Below, piece by piece: positions 1-7,512 of a stretch of 64,000 nt of DNA. How positions within the stretch are numbered: the first letter of the stretch is position 1; every line of letters begins with the position of its first letter. A program made the translations under genes and the position numbers. The notes beneath the pieces are model-generated. The model was not told where the DNA came from and did no database searches. It was given only the letters and a program-made list of their open reading frames with translations. This stretch comes from WQUF01 sp031549885 (GTDB lineage: Bacteria; Bacillota; Clostridia; Clostridiales; Clostridiaceae), in contig JAVBPD010000002.1 in NCBI GenBank assembly GCA_031549885.1, positions 4,373 to 68,372 on the forward strand, given 5' to 3'.

Positions 1-46
1 GGCAGTTTGACCCTTTTGGAGCCAACATTTCTCTAATTTCAACCAT
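1..46 (-). CDS. 5' end of an unidentified gene (partial)
   Basis: Only 15 codons lie inside the window, reading MVEIREMLAPKGSNC from an ATG at 44-46 on the minus strand. A strong Shine-Dalgarno (GAGGAGGAG, about 50-60) precedes it at good spacing, so this is very likely a real start. The peptide resembles the N-terminus of some Gram-positive N-acetylmuramoyl-L-alanine amidases, but 15 residues cannot support a product name. The gene is divergent from the serine hydrolase that follows. Confidence 0.6.
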   Translation of the reverse strand, partial: MVEIREMLAPKGSNC

Positions 47-153
47 TTTTTTCTCCTCCTCGATTAATGGCTTAAAAAAACAAAGCCTATTTTACATTAT
101 TCATAATTTTTTAAAAAGTTCTTTTAGAACAACAATTTTTAATTTTATTCATG

Positions 154-159
154 TATAAT
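154..159 (+). promoter_or_regulatory. candidate -10 box for the serine hydrolase gene
   Basis: A TATAAT preceded by TG lies 36 bases before the start codon at 196. The surrounding 50-190 region is very AT-rich and contains no other gene. No convincing -35 hexamer is visible. Confidence 0.4.
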
Positions 160-195
160 TATGTATATTAAAAATCTAGAAGGAGGTGATATATT

Positions 196-1110
196 ATGAA
201 AAGCTCAATCTTTACTAATTTTAGAATTACCATCTTAGAAAAACAATTAAATTTATATGGAATTGAAGTTTATATTAAAGATAAAGGGACTTTTTCACAT
301 AGGTGGAGGTTTGATGATAGTGAATGCTTATATTCTGGCACTAAAACATTTACTTCTATTGGTGTTGGCATTTGTTTGGATGAAGGAAGGTTTAATTTAA
401 CAGATTATGCACTTGATTTTTTTCCTGAATATAAAGAAAATGCCTCCTTTAATTCTGATAAAATAACAATAAGAGACCTTTTGCACATGGCATCAGGTAA
501 GTTAATATTGAGGATCATTCCAAAGGAAGATTCTTTATCTAAGCTTGATTATGCTGATCTTTTCTTTAGAGAGCCTTTATCTAAAGACCCTGGAGATTTT
601 TTCTTTTATTCTAATGCATGCTCTTATATGCTATCTAGAATAGTTGAAAAGGTTTCTGGATCAAATTTAAGGGATTTCCTCATTCCAAGGTTATTTGATG
701 TTTTAGAAATTAAAAACCCTTTATGGCGCTCTGATGAATATGGTCATACAAATGGAGCATCTAAATTATATTTAACAACTAATGAATATCTTCGTTTAGG
801 TATAATGCTTTTAAATAAGGGTGTATACAACGATAAGCGTATAATATCAGAAAATTATTTAAACAAAGCACTTTCTGATATTGTTGATTCTAGCATTCAA
901 GGCTTTGATGAACCTGAAACAAAGTGCGGTTATGGTTATCATCTTTGGCAATGCTCAAGGGAAGGAACTTTTAGAGCTGATGGTGTATTTGGACAATACT
1001 GCATAGTTGCACCTGATAAGGAAACTGTAGTTGCAGTTACTGCTCATGAAAGAAAGGAATCATATGAAATAGTTAGAGCTATATACGACGATATATTAGA
1101 AATAATTTAA
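196..1110 (+). CDS. serine hydrolase, beta-lactamase/penicillin-binding-protein-like family
   Basis: This 304-residue protein belongs to the class C beta-lactamase-like serine hydrolase superfamily (Pfam Beta-lactamase). The SxxK nucleophile motif is SGTK (S47, K50), followed by the typical downstream pattern with DEGRFNLTD. The second motif YxN is Y138-S139-N140. The third active-site region is probably around ADGVFGQYCIV near residue 260; a canonical KTG is not seen, which is normal for esterase or peptidase-like members. No signal peptide or membrane segment is present, so it is probably cytoplasmic. The start is set by a strong AAGGAGGTGA at 180-189. It is convergent with the sulfatase gene and shares a hairpin terminator with it. 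The substrate cannot be predicted; resistance to beta-lactams should not be inferred. Confidence 0.85.
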   Translation: MKSSIFTNFRITILEKQLNLYGIEVYIKDKGTFSHRWRFDDSECLYSGTKTFTSIGVGICLDEGRFNLTDYALDFFPEYKENASFNSDKITIRDLLHMASGKLILRIIPKEDSLSKLDYADLFFREPLSKDPGDFFFYSNACSYMLSRIVEKVSGSNLRDFLIPRLFDVLEIKNPLWRSDEYGHTNGASKLYLTTNEYLRLGIMLLNKGVYNDKRIISENYLNKALSDIVDSSIQGFDEPETKCGYGYHLWQCSREGTFRADGVFGQYCIVAPDKETVVAVTAHERKESYEIVRAIYDDILEII

Positions 1111-1135
1111 GCAACTAGACAATCTCTCTAGTTGC
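1111..1135. terminator. bidirectional hairpin between convergent genes
   Basis: A perfect 9-bp stem (GCAACTAGA at 1111-1119 with TCTAGTTGC at 1127-1135) and 7-nt loop lies directly after the hydrolase stop. It contains the stop codon of the sulfatase gene on the other strand. T-rich sequence follows on both sides. Confidence 0.65.
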
Positions 1136-2597
1136 TATTATGCTTTAAAATATGATTTAATACAGTTTTAGCTTTTCTACCCTTTATTAACACTTTGCCA
1201 TCAGTATAGCCTTCTTCTCTATCCTTTAATTCAAATATCAATTTTTTGCGCAAATAATCCACTCGCTCTTTATTTTCTGGTAAATTAATTGCATTAAAAA
1301 GCTCTTTAGGGTCATTTAAAAGGTCAAAGTATTGTTCTTCTCCAGTTTGAGAAAACCAAATGTATTTATCTTTTTTTGTAACAATAAATTCATTGGAATA
1401 CTCTAAAAGCTCATGCTCACCATGAATATATTCTCTTAATTCAAAATTTTCATCATATAAAGCCTTTAAAAAGCTTTTTCCATCAACATCCTGTGGAACT
1501 TCAATATTAGCCATATTAAGCAGCGTAGGCATAATATCTCTAAGTTCTATTAAAGAATTTATAACTTTATTTTGACTTGCATTTAAAATATTTCCTGGAT
1601 CATAAATTATAAGTGGAACTCCAGAAGAGCCTTCATATGGCAAAGCCTTTCTAAAGAAATTGTGATCTCCCATCATATCTCCATGATCAGAAACAAAAAT
1701 AAATATGGTTTCTTTTAAAATATTATGCTCACCAAAAGCTTGAAAAAGCCTTCCTAATTGGTGGTCAATGTGAGTGATTGAGCCATAATATGCCGCCTTA
1801 GCTCTATGCATGGATTTACCAGAAATAATTCCCCATTTAGCATCGATATTAAGACCATTTTCCTTTATATCTTCTTTATCTGCCCATTCTCCAATTAAAG
1901 GATATTCAAAGCATTGTTTATCATACATATTAAAATAAAACTCTGGAGGGTCTAGAGGAGAATGAGGCCTTACAAATGATGTAAACATAAAAAAAGGCTT
2001 AGTGGTATCTCTTCTTCTTAAAAAATCTATAGATTCACTTACACACCAATTTGTGGGATGATATTTTTCTTCATAGGGAAATGGCCTTGCAACCCAAGAG
2101 TTACATTCTAGTCCGCTGTCAGTTAAATCACATTCTATACCCTTTTCTTTTTTTAACCAAAATAAGTAATCGTCATTATTTGCAAATGTTTCAGAAGCAA
2201 TTCTTTTATAGTCTCTAGAATGATGTAAATATCCATCGTGCAATATAACATTGTGAAAACCACATAAACTTCTTTCAGGAAAAACATGCATTTTACCTAT
2301 GCTTTGAGTATGATAGCCTGCATTTGAAAATTCTGATGCAATAGTGTTTTTATAATTCCATGGTATTCCATCTTTATAGCCTACCCTGCCATGTTTTTTT
2401 TGAGAAAGCCCTGTTAAAAGTGCAGCACGAGAAGGAATACATGAAGGCACCGCAGTATATGCCTTAGTAAACACAAAACCATTTCTTTTCATAGAATCTA
2501 AATTTGGTGTCTCCACAACAGGATGGCCTAAAGCGCCTAAACAATCCCTTCTCATCTGGTCCACTGTTATTAATACTATATTAGGTTTCTTCTCCAC
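1128..2597 (-). CDS. sulfatase, Cys-type (formylglycine-dependent)
   Basis: A 489-residue arylsulfatase-family hydrolase of the alkaline phosphatase superfamily that removes sulfate esters. The activation motif is C53-I54-P55-S56-R57 followed by AALLTG, matching the type I sulfatase signature CxPSRxxxLTG in which the Cys is converted to formylglycine. Metal ligands include D13 near the N-terminus and D304-H305 in SDHGD. The Cys type in an anaerobe implies activation by a radical-SAM maturase (anSME), which is not in this window. No signal peptide is present, so it should act in the cytoplasm on imported sulfated sugars. It is the last gene of a three-gene operon, 15 nt after the sugar kinase, pointing to sulfated amino sugars from mucin or glycosaminoglycans. 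The exact substrate is inferred from neighbours only. Confidence 0.88.
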   Translation of the reverse strand: MEKKPNIVLITVDQMRRDCLGALGHPVVETPNLDSMKRNGFVFTKAYTAVPSCIPSRAALLTGLSQKKHGRVGYKDGIPWNYKNTIASEFSNAGYHTQSIGKMHVFPERSLCGFHNVILHDGYLHHSRDYKRIASETFANNDDYLFWLKKEKGIECDLTDSGLECNSWVARPFPYEEKYHPTNWCVSESIDFLRRRDTTKPFFMFTSFVRPHSPLDPPEFYFNMYDKQCFEYPLIGEWADKEDIKENGLNIDAKWGIISGKSMHRAKAAYYGSITHIDHQLGRLFQAFGEHNILKETIFIFVSDHGDMMGDHNFFRKALPYEGSSGVPLIIYDPGNILNASQNKVINSLIELRDIMPTLLNMANIEVPQDVDGKSFLKALYDENFELREYIHGEHELLEYSNEFIVTKKDKYIWFSQTGEEQYFDLLNDPKELFNAINLPENKERVDYLRKKLIFELKDREEGYTDGKVLIKGRKAKTVLNHILKHNSN

Positions 2598-2612
2598 TTA
2601 ATGCACTTCCTT

Positions 2613-3701
2613 TTATCTATAGCTTTTTACTATTTTAATCATGCTATCCCATTTTTCATCCATTTCTTCTATAAGCTTAAATTGAACTCTGCACCTATCT
2701 AAATTATGACCTTCCCTTGAAATCTTAAAGTACTTATCATTTTCTAAATAATCTGTTAAAAACCTAATTCCATTTTCATAGGTCATAACTTTAGCTCCCA
2801 TGCATAACATATCTATTTCATTTTCTGTAATTCCATCTCCCATTCCATCTAGGAAACCTTTTAAATAAGTTTCAAATAATTCTAAATTTAAACTTACTTT
2901 TTTTAAATCTTTTTCATCTTCAGCTGCGGTATTTGCTCCAAATCGTATGGACTCGCCAAAATCATTCACTAATAATCCCGGCATAACTGTATCAAGGTCT
3001 ATTAAACAAATACCTTTATTGGTTTTTTTATCTATTAAAATATTATTTAATTTAGTATCATTGTGAGTTACCTTTAATGGCAATTCACCTCTTTCTTGCA
3101 TATCAACAAGTATGCCCATTTCATCTTCTTTAGATAAAGCAAAATCAATTTCATTTTTCACTAATTTTACTCTGTCAAAAGCATCTTCATTAATTGCTTT
3201 TTTAAGGTTTTCTATTCTTTTTTTAGTATTGTGAAAATCCTTTATAGTTTCGTTAAGTGTTTCTGCAGGAAAATCCTTTAATAAATTGTGAAACTTTCCT
3301 AATATTACTCCGCTTTCATAAAAATCTTCTAATTTTTCAATTCTGTCATAGCTTACAGTTCCTTCTATAAATTCAAAGGCTCTGTAATATTCACCATTTT
3401 CATCTATATAAAATGATTTGCCATCTTTGCAAAATATCACATTTAAGGTTTCTCTTTTATAATCTCCATGGTTTTTAATTATTTCATCTTTTAAATAAGA
3501 AGTTATATTAACTATATTTTCCATAAGGGCTTCTGGATCTTTAAACACGTATTTATTTATCCTTTGAAGTATATATTTGTTTATTTTATCATCCTCATCT
3601 TTAAATATAGCTATAATAGTGTCATTTATATGTCCATTGCCATATGAATGCTTTTCTATACACTCCCCATTAAAGCAAAAACTATTTATTATATTATCCA
3701 T
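2613..3701 (-). CDS. N-acetylhexosamine 1-kinase-like sugar kinase (APH/choline kinase fold)
   Basis: A 362-residue phosphotransferase of the aminoglycoside/choline kinase fold. Its N-terminal pattern (YILQRINKYVFKDPEALMENI) is the one I associate with NahK, the anomeric kinase making GlcNAc/GalNAc-1-phosphate. The catalytic loop is HNDTKLNN (H213, D215, N219-N220) and the metal-binding DLD is at D235-D237. An upstream start would add 12 residues, but ATG at 3701 is chosen because GGGAGGAAC precedes it. It overlaps the nucleotidyltransferase gene by 8 nt (ATGGATAA), indicating translational coupling, and the pairing suggests phosphorylation followed by nucleotide activation. Such proteins are sometimes mislabelled as aminoglycoside kinase or mucin desulfatase. 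The sugar specificity is inferred. Confidence 0.8.
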   Translation of the reverse strand: MDNIINSFCFNGECIEKHSYGNGHINDTIIAIFKDEDDKINKYILQRINKYVFKDPEALMENIVNITSYLKDEIIKNHGDYKRETLNVIFCKDGKSFYIDENGEYYRAFEFIEGTVSYDRIEKLEDFYESGVILGKFHNLLKDFPAETLNETIKDFHNTKKRIENLKKAINEDAFDRVKLVKNEIDFALSKEDEMGILVDMQERGELPLKVTHNDTKLNNILIDKKTNKGICLIDLDTVMPGLLVNDFGESIRFGANTAAEDEKDLKKVSLNLELFETYLKGFLDGMGDGITENEIDMLCMGAKVMTYENGIRFLTDYLENDKYFKISREGHNLDRCRVQFKLIEEMDEKWDSMIKIVKSYR

Positions 3702-4623
3702 TTTGTTCCTCCCATAAATTACTTGGATATAAACCATCCTTTTTATAATCCTTTATCATTTGCATAACAACAGGTTTATCATCTTTATAAGTTACTCCAA
3801 ACCATTTATCTAAAGATTTAAAAACATGTACATTTGCAATTTTTTTCTCTATTAATATTCCAACTGCATTTGGCAAAAAAAATTCAGATTTTAAAGGTTC
3901 TTCTTTTAAATAAACATCTAAAAAATCTTTAAAAATAGCTCTAAGCTTTGGAAAAATGCCGCTTGTAAAACCCCAAAAATTCATGGATACTATGGTTTCA
4001 TTGTCAAGAGGTATAAGTTCTCCATCTTTATCATCCTTATAAATTGCCCCATATTCTGTTTTATATATATGGGTTCGTTCAACTATTTTAGTTAGTTTAA
4101 AATTTTCATCTACTGAACAAACTCCTCTTGATACATATCCAAAATCTGTAAGCGTATTTTGCATGATATATCCTATCATTGCAAAATTTAAATTATCATC
4201 ATTTGTTTTCATTAAAAAGTCATACATAATTTTAAAAGAATTTTTTCCATAATAATCATCTGCATTTATAACTGCAAATGGTCCATTAATTATTTTTTCA
4301 CATGATAAAACAGCCTGACCAGTGCCCCAAGGTTTTACCCTATCGATTGGACACGTATACCCTTCTGGCAAATCATTTAAATCTTGAAAAACATATTTTA
4401 CTTCAATATATTTTTCTATCCTATTCCCTATTATTTTTCTAAAATCATCTTCCATTTCCCTTGTAATAATAAATACAAGTTTTTTAAATCCAGCTTTTAA
4501 ACAGTCATAAATAGAAAAATCTATGATTAAATTTCCATTTTCATCTATAGGGTCAATCTGTTTTAAGCTTCCATACCTTGACCCAAGCCCTGCTGCTAAA
4601 ATAACTAGAGTAGGCTCTGACAT
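3694..4623 (-). CDS. sugar-1-phosphate nucleotidyltransferase (NTP_transferase family)
   Basis: A 309-residue nucleotidyltransferase expected to make an NDP-sugar (probably UDP-linked) from a sugar-1-phosphate. The Rossmann-like nucleotide loop is LAAGLGSRYGSLKQ (about residues 9-22), followed by PWGTGQA (98-104) and the metal/sugar motif NADDYYG (120-126). The ORF stays open for 34 more codons upstream, but that part overlaps the terminator hairpin of the preceding gene and is not conserved-looking. ATG at 4623 with AGGATGTGAT upstream is preferred. It is the first gene of the operon with the NahK-like kinase and sulfatase. Together they form the kinase plus uridylyltransferase pair expected for amino-sugar salvage, analogous to the lnpB-lnpC pair of bifidobacteria. 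No epimerase or phosphorylase is nearby. Confidence 0.82.
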   Translation of the reverse strand: MSEPTLVILAAGLGSRYGSLKQIDPIDENGNLIIDFSIYDCLKAGFKKLVFIITREMEDDFRKIIGNRIEKYIEVKYVFQDLNDLPEGYTCPIDRVKPWGTGQAVLSCEKIINGPFAVINADDYYGKNSFKIMYDFLMKTNDDNLNFAMIGYIMQNTLTDFGYVSRGVCSVDENFKLTKIVERTHIYKTEYGAIYKDDKDGELIPLDNETIVSMNFWGFTSGIFPKLRAIFKDFLDVYLKEEPLKSEFFLPNAVGILIEKKIANVHVFKSLDKWFGVTYKDDKPVVMQMIKDYKKDGLYPSNLWEEQNG

Positions 4624-4689
4624 TATATCACATCCTATTTTAAATTTTATAAATATTAATTTAATATAAATCATTTTAACAATATTTCT

Positions 4690-4740
4690 TTCACATGTAA
4701 AATCATATAAGGCCCTATGAACCATAAGGCCTTTTGTGAA
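4690..4740 (-). terminator. two-part hairpin after map
   Basis: Outer arms TTCACA (4690-4695) and TGTGAA (4735-4740) enclose an inner perfect stem AAGGCC (4709-4714) with GGCCTT (4728-4733). It lies just past the map stop codon on the minus strand and before the nucleotidyltransferase gene, so it probably separates the two transcripts. A strong T tract is missing. Confidence 0.45.
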
Positions 4741-4745
4741 ATTAT

Positions 4746-5621
4746 TTAATAAGTAATTACTTCACACCCATCTTGTGTTACTAAAACTGTAACTTCCCAC
4801 TGGGCTGAAGGTTTGCCATCCCTAGTATATATTGTCCATCCATCGTATTTATCTACAAAAACCTTATTTGATCCCATATTTACCATTGGTTCAATTGTAA
4901 ACATCATTCCAGGGACCATCAGCATTCCAGTACCTGATTTTGCTACATAACTTACAAATGGATTCTCATGAAATTCAAGGCCAATACCATGACCACCAAC
5001 TTCTTTTACTATAGAGTATCCATTTTTCATGGCATGTTTATTTACAGCATTTGACATTTCACCCATAAGTCTCCAGGGTTTAACTTCTTTAACGCCTAAT
5101 TCTACACATTCCTTTGTAACTTCAACAAGCTTCTTTTTTGCTTCACTTACATTGCCAATGCAAAACATTCTAGATGAATCGGAATAACATCCCCTATATC
5201 TTGTAGAAACATCTATATTTACAATATCTCCATCTTTTAAAATTGTCCTTTCTGAAGGTATTCCATGGCATACTACTTCATTAATTGAAACACATACGCT
5301 TCTTGGATACCCTTCAAAACCTAAAGGTGCACATGTTCCTCCTAAAGCTTTTGTAGTTTCGCTTACTATTTTATCTATTTCTAATGTAGTCATGCCTTCT
5401 CTTATATGTTCTGCCACTTTATCGAGCACAGCAATATTTATTTTGCAACTTTCTTTAATTCTTTCAATTTGCCTATTGGTTTTTATTATATCTCTACTTG
5501 GAACAGTGTAACCTAAAGATTTATAATATTCAATTTTTTCATCAAATTCACAATGGCAATCTATATATTTTTTTTGGCTTCCACACCAACAATTATCATC
5601 TTTGTTTAATTTTCGTATCAT
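4746..5621 (-). CDS. map: methionine aminopeptidase type I with N-terminal SEC-C zinc motif
   Basis: A 291-residue M24A metallopeptidase that removes the initiator Met from nascent proteins. All active-site ligands are present: H119, D137, D148, H211, E244 and E276, with the same spacing as E. coli MAP shifted by about 40 residues. The N-terminal extension carries a SEC-C motif (C11-W-C13-G-S ... D-C22-H23-C24) that binds zinc and is thought to help ribosome or SecA-like association. The longer ORF would begin at a TTG at 5642, but ATG at 5621 with GGAGAGGT directly upstream is the likely start. It is divergent from the DUF1287 gene. This isolated copy is outside the usual ribosomal-protein operon, as expected for the SEC-C subtype. 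Confidence 0.93.
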   Translation of the reverse strand: MIRKLNKDDNCWCGSQKKYIDCHCEFDEKIEYYKSLGYTVPSRDIIKTNRQIERIKESCKINIAVLDKVAEHIREGMTTLEIDKIVSETTKALGGTCAPLGFEGYPRSVCVSINEVVCHGIPSERTILKDGDIVNIDVSTRYRGCYSDSSRMFCIGNVSEAKKKLVEVTKECVELGVKEVKPWRLMGEMSNAVNKHAMKNGYSIVKEVGGHGIGLEFHENPFVSYVAKSGTGMLMVPGMMFTIEPMVNMGSNKVFVDKYDGWTIYTRDGKPSAQWEVTVLVTQDGCEVITY

Positions 5622-5740
5622 ATACCTCTCCAACTTTATCAATTTATGCTTATATTAAATCTTAACTCTAATTTTATTTTAGCACAAGCTTTTTAATTTT
5701 GTGGTAAAATAAAATAAATATATTACAATTGAGGTGAAAA

Positions 5741-6436
5741 ATGTTTAAAAAAAACCGTATATTTATAGCTTTACTTTTACTGTTTTCTGTAATTTTTTTA
5801 ATAATATATGTTATTAATTATTTCGGAGTTATTCCTGTAAAGTACTATACTTCAAAGGATTTTAACATCGAAGTTATACATAGCAGATCAGACTTTAATA
5901 AAAATGGAATTGATGATTATACTGATATTTTAGATGGTGCTAAAAAAGATGCAGAAAATAAACCTAAATATAATGGTGAATACTTTGTAGGTGGATATCC
6001 ACCTGATAACATCGGTGTATGTACAGATGTGGTTTGGAGAGCTTTTAAAAATGCTGGTTTTTCTTTAAAAGAAATGGTAGATGAAGATATTAAAAATAAT
6101 ATTGATCTTTATCCATTAAGTGATGGAAAGCCTGATCCAAATATTGATTTTAGGCGAGTTCAGGATTTGAAGGTTTATTTTGATAGGACTGCCACTTCTT
6201 TAACCTTAGATGTTAATGATATTAAGGAGTGGCAACCTGGTGATATTGTCACATTTGGTACAAACCATATAGGCATTATTTCAGATAAGCGCAATAAAAA
6301 AGGCATTCCTTATCTAATTCATAATGCTGGCCAACCTAAGAGAGAAGAGGATGTTCTCAAAACTTGGCCTACTAAAATAAGTGGTCATTATAGATTTGAT
6401 GCTAGTAAAATAGTCAAACTTATTAGCTTTAATTAA
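5741..6436 (+). CDS. membrane-anchored DUF1287 family protein (NlpC/P60-like)
   Basis: A 231-residue protein with one N-terminal hydrophobic segment (about residues 7-29) and an extracellular DUF1287 domain. The family is predicted to have a papain/NlpC-P60-type fold. The candidate nucleophile is C94 in GVCTDVVWRAF, and a candidate His is H176 in NHIGIIS, with H194-N195 in YLIHNAGQP nearby. The sequence GYPPDNIGVCTDV and PGDIVTFG are characteristic of the family. The start at 5741 follows GAGGTGA at good spacing. Its stop overlaps the stop of the convergent GtrA gene. A cell-wall hydrolase role is plausible from the fold, but family function is not established. Confidence 0.82.
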   Translation: MFKKNRIFIALLLLFSVIFLIIYVINYFGVIPVKYYTSKDFNIEVIHSRSDFNKNGIDDYTDILDGAKKDAENKPKYNGEYFVGGYPPDNIGVCTDVVWRAFKNAGFSLKEMVDEDIKNNIDLYPLSDGKPDPNIDFRRVQDLKVYFDRTATSLTLDVNDIKEWQPGDIVTFGTNHIGIISDKRNKKGIPYLIHNAGQPKREEDVLKTWPTKISGHYRFDASKIVKLISFN

Positions 6437-6849
6437 TTTTTCTTTTGAAACACAAGTTTTTTTTGAAAAATATAGTTAAATTGAAACATTGATGTATCAA
6501 CGATCATTTTTGCAAATGCTGCTGGTATTATTTTAAATTTTAAAATAAGCTCTACAAAAAACCAGCTTGCTACAGTTCTCAAAAAGAATATTAAGCAAAA
6601 TTTTAATGCGCCACTTTTATTTTTTTCTTTTATTTGAAATACAAATTTTTTATTTAAGTAATAATTAAAAATACCCGATATAACTCTAGCAATAAAAGTA
6701 TATATAAAAATTTCAAATGCACTTGATTTTGTAAAAATTACTAAAAATAAAGCAAATATTCCAACATCAACAAATGATGATAATAGTGAAGATATTCCAT
6801 ATTTAAATAATTCTATATATAAATAAATATGATTGATTACCTTTGTCAT
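6433..6849 (-). CDS. GtrA-like four-helix membrane protein
   Basis: A 138-residue hydrophobic protein of the GtrA/DPMS family, whose members help move or position lipid-linked sugars for cell-surface glycosylation. Four transmembrane segments are visible, with the family pattern YGISSLLSSFVDVGIFALF in helix 1 and ARVISGIFNYYLNKKFVF after helix 2. An alternative start 11 codons upstream (6882) lacks a Shine-Dalgarno; ATG at 6849 is preceded by GGAG at 9-nt spacing. No glycosyltransferase partner is nearby. Its stop codon overlaps the convergent DUF1287 stop (TTAATTAA region). Confidence 0.8.
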   Translation of the reverse strand: MTKVINHIYLYIELFKYGISSLLSSFVDVGIFALFLVIFTKSSAFEIFIYTFIARVISGIFNYYLNKKFVFQIKEKNKSGALKFCLIFFLRTVASWFFVELILKFKIIPAAFAKMIVDTSMFQFNYIFQKKLVFQKKN

Positions 6850-6883
6850 ACATAATCGTCTCCATTTATTTAATATTTTCACA

Positions 6884-6895
6884 TATTATATCACA
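6884..6895 (-). promoter_or_regulatory. extended -10 promoter of the GtrA-like gene
   Basis: Read on the minus strand this is TGTGATATAAT, i.e. a TGnTATAAT extended -10 element, about 35-45 nt before the chosen start. Extended -10 promoters tolerate the poor -35 seen here. Confidence 0.5.
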
Positions 6896-6956
6896 TTTTT
6901 TTAATTAAATTATCATTTTAACAATAATTTAATTTTTAATTAAATATGAATTGCAT

Positions 6957-6981
6957 AAAAAAAACACTCTGTTTCCAGAGC
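6957..6981 (-). terminator. isolated intrinsic terminator-like hairpin
   Basis: On the minus strand the sequence is CTCTG-GAAA-CAGAG-TG followed by eight T residues (6957-6964). It has the full form of an intrinsic terminator, yet the nearest upstream minus-strand gene (copZ, stop at 7280) already has its own hairpin. The 6982-7238 stretch between is AT-rich with no ORF or clear RNA element. Confidence 0.5.
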
Positions 6982-7238
6982 GCAAAAGTAAAGGTATCTT
7001 TTTATTTGTAAGTATTTGAGAAATAATTTCTTAATTAATCAAATTATATATAAGTACATTTTTATAATAAATTATTCAAGAAAAAAAATCAATAGTTTTA
7101 ATAAAAACTTAATAAAGATTAATATTTTAAATAATTTTGATATATTTAGTTATTAATCAGTAAATATATTTTATATTTTCCTTCATTTATACAATTTTCT
7201 ATTTGATTTTATTGACTACATGCGGATATAATTATAAT

Positions 7239-7275
7239 AAAAGTCAATTTTATACATAATACAAAATTGACTTTT
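7239..7275 (-). terminator. intrinsic terminator of the copper operon
   Basis: A perfect 13-bp inverted repeat (AAAAGTCAATTTT, 7239-7251, with AAAATTGACTTTT, 7263-7275) and 11-nt loop lies 4 nt past the copZ stop. AT-rich sequence follows. Confidence 0.7.
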
Positions 7276-7279
7276 AAAT

Positions 7280-7492
7280 TTATTTTATAACATCATATCC
7301 TTGATCTTCAATTGCATTTATTATGTCTTCTTCCGCAAGTTTTTCATCATCAAAGTACACTGTAACATTTTTGCATTTTAAATCAACTACTACATTTTCA
7401 ACTCCTAATAAAGCAGAAACTGCATTTTTAACTGAATTTTCACAATGGCTACAAGACATTCCCTCTACAACAAAAATATGACTTTTTTTCAC
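7280..7492 (-). CDS. copZ: CopZ-like copper chaperone (HMA domain)
   Basis: A 70-residue single heavy-metal-associated domain with the metal-binding loop GMSCSHC (C14, C17), a typical CopZ/Atx1 ferredoxin-like fold and the C-terminal IEDQGYDV pattern. It binds Cu(I) in the cytoplasm and hands it to a transporter. It lies 20 nt after the HMA-TauE-cupredoxin fusion gene and is the last gene of that operon. No CopA P-type ATPase or CsoR repressor is in the window, so the partner here is presumably the fusion protein. Confidence 0.9.
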   Translation of the reverse strand: MKKSHIFVVEGMSCSHCENSVKNAVSALLGVENVVVDLKCKNVTVYFDDEKLAEEDIINAIEDQGYDVIK

Positions 7493-7512
7493 TTTATCAA
7501 CTCCTTTAATAA

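Noticed and set aside
2613..3701. Aminoglycoside resistance kinase
   Set aside because: The fold matches, but the NahK-like N-terminus and the operon with a nucleotidyltransferase and sulfatase point to a sugar kinase.
4624..4725. 34-residue N-terminal extension of the nucleotidyltransferase
   Set aside because: It covers the hairpin after map, has no Shine-Dalgarno, and the recognisable family start is at ATG 4623.
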